Shown piece after piece: positions 6,500 through 8,030 of a DNA stretch of 8,030 bases. Within the stretch, counting starts at the first letter, position 1, and every line of letters begins with the position of its first letter. Under the pieces are notes generated by a model. It was given only the letters and a program-made list of their open reading frames with translations, was not told where the DNA came from and made no database searches. Source of the DNA: Savagea sp. (GTDB lineage: Bacteria; Bacillota; Bacilli; Bacillales_A; Planococcaceae); assembly GCA_030147435.1 (NCBI GenBank), contig JASKZX010000074.1, positions 1 to 8,030 on the forward strand, read 5' to 3'. Both the position numbers and the translations under genes were made by a program.

Positions 6500-8030
6500 T
6501 TGGTCATTCAACAAAAACAATTTAAACTTCTTTTCATAGCTACAATTTTTATCCTCGCAACATTCATGACCACTCTTCCTCCAAACATACAAGCAAATAG
6601 TTCAACAACGATGTATGTCGATGCGGAAGAGTTAAATATGCGCAGTGGTCCAGGTTTATCATACAAAGTCGTAGCAAAATTAAAAGATGGCGACAAGCTA
6701 CAAGTTCTTCAAACGAAAGATGAATGGATGCAAGTCGATACCGCTCAAGGAAAAGGTTGGGTCGCTTCGTGGATGACGCGAGCAAATAAAGGTTCGTCTT
6801 CTTCGTCCCCTAACGAAACGAAAAATGAAACGATTGTCGCTCAAACAGATGGCCTCAATGTTCGTTCAGGCCCTTCTGTACAAGATGCGGTGATCGGAAA
6901 AATGTATGCCGGACAACGAGCAACATTACAACTCGTTCAAGGGAATTGGGCATACATTACGGTCGATGGAATGAACGGATGGGTACACCGAGATTATATT
7001 ACGACAGTGAAAGAAAAAGAAAAACTAAAAAAAGAAGAGAAAACACTCGATGAACAATCGACATTCCGTGTCGTTGTCGGCGGGCTCAATGTCCGTGAAG
7101 AACCTCATTTAAAAGCGAAGAAAAAAACAGTCGTCTACGCAGAGGAAACGTATCCAATATTGAGTAAAAAAGGAAACTGGCTACAAATCAAACTTGATGA
7201 TGGCTCCCCAGGTTGGGTTTATAATTTTCACGGGGAAACTTCTGTACAATCAGAAAGTCAACGAGGATATGTAACGACACTTTCAAACGGAACAAACTTA
7301 CGAACAGAACCTTCTACATCCGCTGCGGTTGTAACACGTGTCGATGCAGGGGAACAATTTACTGTTATCGGTGAAAAAGACGGCTGGTATCAGATTCAAG
7401 TCAACGATTCAACAACTGCTTATATCGCAAGTTGGGTCGTCTCACGCGCCGGCCAACAACAGACGACGTCTAAACAACAAACGAAAGAACGTAAAAAAGC
7501 AACTGTACCAGGAACACTCAAAGGTATCCACGTTCATATCGATGCCGGACACGGTGGACATGACCGGGGAACGACAGGCATTCGAGGCACACGTGAAAAA
7601 GATATCACTTTACTGACTGCTGAATCTCTTGCAACGAAGTTAAGAGAAGCAGGCGCTCAAGTGACGATGACGAGAAACTCAGATAAATACGTTTCACTTC
7701 GTCAACGTGTCGCACTACGTAAAGAAATGAACGCTGATGCTTTCATCAGTCTGCATTATGATGCAAATACCGATTCAACGATTAAAGGATTTACGACGTA
7801 TTATTACAAAGATGATCAAAAAGCCTTTACAGAAGCATTAAATACTGGACTTGCTCAACACGTTCCTATCCGTAACCGTGGCACACAAGTCGGTGACTTC
7901 CTCGTCTTACGAGAAAATGATCGCGATGCTTCTTTAATTGAACTCGGATTTTTAACGAATGCAACAGAAGAACAAATTGTTACGACGCGTAAATTCCGCG
8001 ATCAAGCAACGTACGGCATTTATACAGGTT
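6500..8030 (+). CDS. yrvJ: Secreted N-acetylmuramoyl-L-alanine amidase with four SH3b repeats (YrvJ-like), 3' truncated by window edge
   Basis: This predicted zinc amidase cuts the bond between N-acetylmuramic acid and L-alanine in peptidoglycan, outside the membrane. The 510 visible residues contain a signal peptide (1-32: lysines at 6 and 9, hydrophobic 10-26, likely cleavage after IQA), then four bacterial SH3 repeats at about 38-94, 111-167, 188-244 and 255-315, each with a LNVR- or LNLR-like core (LNMRSGPG, LNVRSGPS, LNVREEPH, NLRTEPS). A Lys/Glu-rich linker (169-187) separates repeats 2 and 3, and a Gln/Lys/Thr-rich linker (316-340) precedes the Amidase_3 domain. Zinc ligands H351 (DAGHGGHD), E366 (REKD) and H419 (SLHYDAN), and catalytic E481 (LIELGFLTN), are all present, so the enzyme should be active. 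The start is TTG with a near-perfect ribosome site. B. subtilis YrvJ, also beside hisS, is about 518 residues, so only a few residues should be missing. Transcribed away from hisS. Confidence 0.93.
   Translation, partial: MVIQQKQFKLLFIATIFILATFMTTLPPNIQANSSTTMYVDAEELNMRSGPGLSYKVVAKLKDGDKLQVLQTKDEWMQVDTAQGKGWVASWMTRANKGSSSSSPNETKNETIVAQTDGLNVRSGPSVQDAVIGKMYAGQRATLQLVQGNWAYITVDGMNGWVHRDYITTVKEKEKLKKEEKTLDEQSTFRVVVGGLNVREEPHLKAKKKTVVYAEETYPILSKKGNWLQIKLDDGSPGWVYNFHGETSVQSESQRGYVTTLSNGTNLRTEPSTSAAVVTRVDAGEQFTVIGEKDGWYQIQVNDSTTAYIASWVVSRAGQQQTTSKQQTKERKKATVPGTLKGIHVHIDAGHGGHDRGTTGIRGTREKDITLLTAESLATKLREAGAQVTMTRNSDKYVSLRQRVALRKEMNADAFISLHYDANTDSTIKGFTTYYYKDDQKAFTEALNTGLAQHVPIRNRGTQVGDFLVLRENDRDASLIELGFLTNATEEQIVTTRKFRDQATYGIYTG

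Noticed and set aside
6508..6785. Two minus-strand open frames opposite the amidase signal peptide and first SH3b repeat
   Set aside because: They overlap each other in different frames, lack ribosome sites and oppose clear coding sequence.
7338..7616. Open frame of 92 codons on the plus strand
   Set aside because: It is a different frame inside the amidase gene, whose own frame carries the full SH3b and Amidase_3 motifs.

Overview
The window is ordinary chromosomal sequence from a low-GC Firmicute, most likely a member of the Bacillaceae or a close relative. The evidence is a T-box leader in front of hisS, strong AGGAGG-type ribosome binding sites, a CheV-type chemotaxis coupling protein, a Bacillus-type 6S-1 RNA next to aspS, and a gene neighbourhood that I recall from Bacillus subtilis (yrvJ, hisS, aspS, 6S-1 RNA, yrvM/tcdA, yrvN/rarA). 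Nothing points to a plasmid, phage, insertion sequence or CRISPR array. The genus cannot be fixed from this sequence alone.

Layout, left to right. Positions 1-854 (+) hold the C-terminal part of rarA, a replication-linked AAA+ ATPase; its start lies outside the window. A compact two-way terminator at about 853-891 separates it from cheV (890-1795, -), which has its own vegetative-type promoter at 1862-1890. Next comes tcdA (1921-2688, -), for the enzyme that cyclises the t6A37 base of tRNA. Positions 2749-2975 (-) hold the 6S RNA gene with its promoter (2982-3010) and a perfect hairpin terminator. Then aspS (3025-4797, -) and hisS (4801-6084, -) form a tight operon, hisS first. Upstream of hisS is a T-box leader (about 6139-6398, -) with His specifier CAC, a terminator/antiterminator switch, and a TTGACA-17-TATGAT promoter (6405-6433). 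Transcribed the other way, from a TTG start at 6500 to the window edge, is a secreted N-acetylmuramoyl-L-alanine amidase with four SH3b repeats (yrvJ-like). It is cut by the window edge just short of its end.

How the parts fit. Uncharged tRNA-His should allow read-through of the leader and so raise both HisRS and AspRS. No terminator is visible between aspS and the 6S promoter, so the same read-through could also enter the 6S gene. TcdA acts on the anticodon loop of ANN-decoding tRNAs and so belongs functionally with the synthetases. CheV and the amidase are functionally separate passengers (chemotaxis and cell wall). I did not find a previously undescribed system. The points most worth a second look are the mismatch between the T-box bulge and the expected tRNA-His discriminator base, the arrangement of 6S RNA behind a T-box operon, and cheV inserted between tcdA and rarA.
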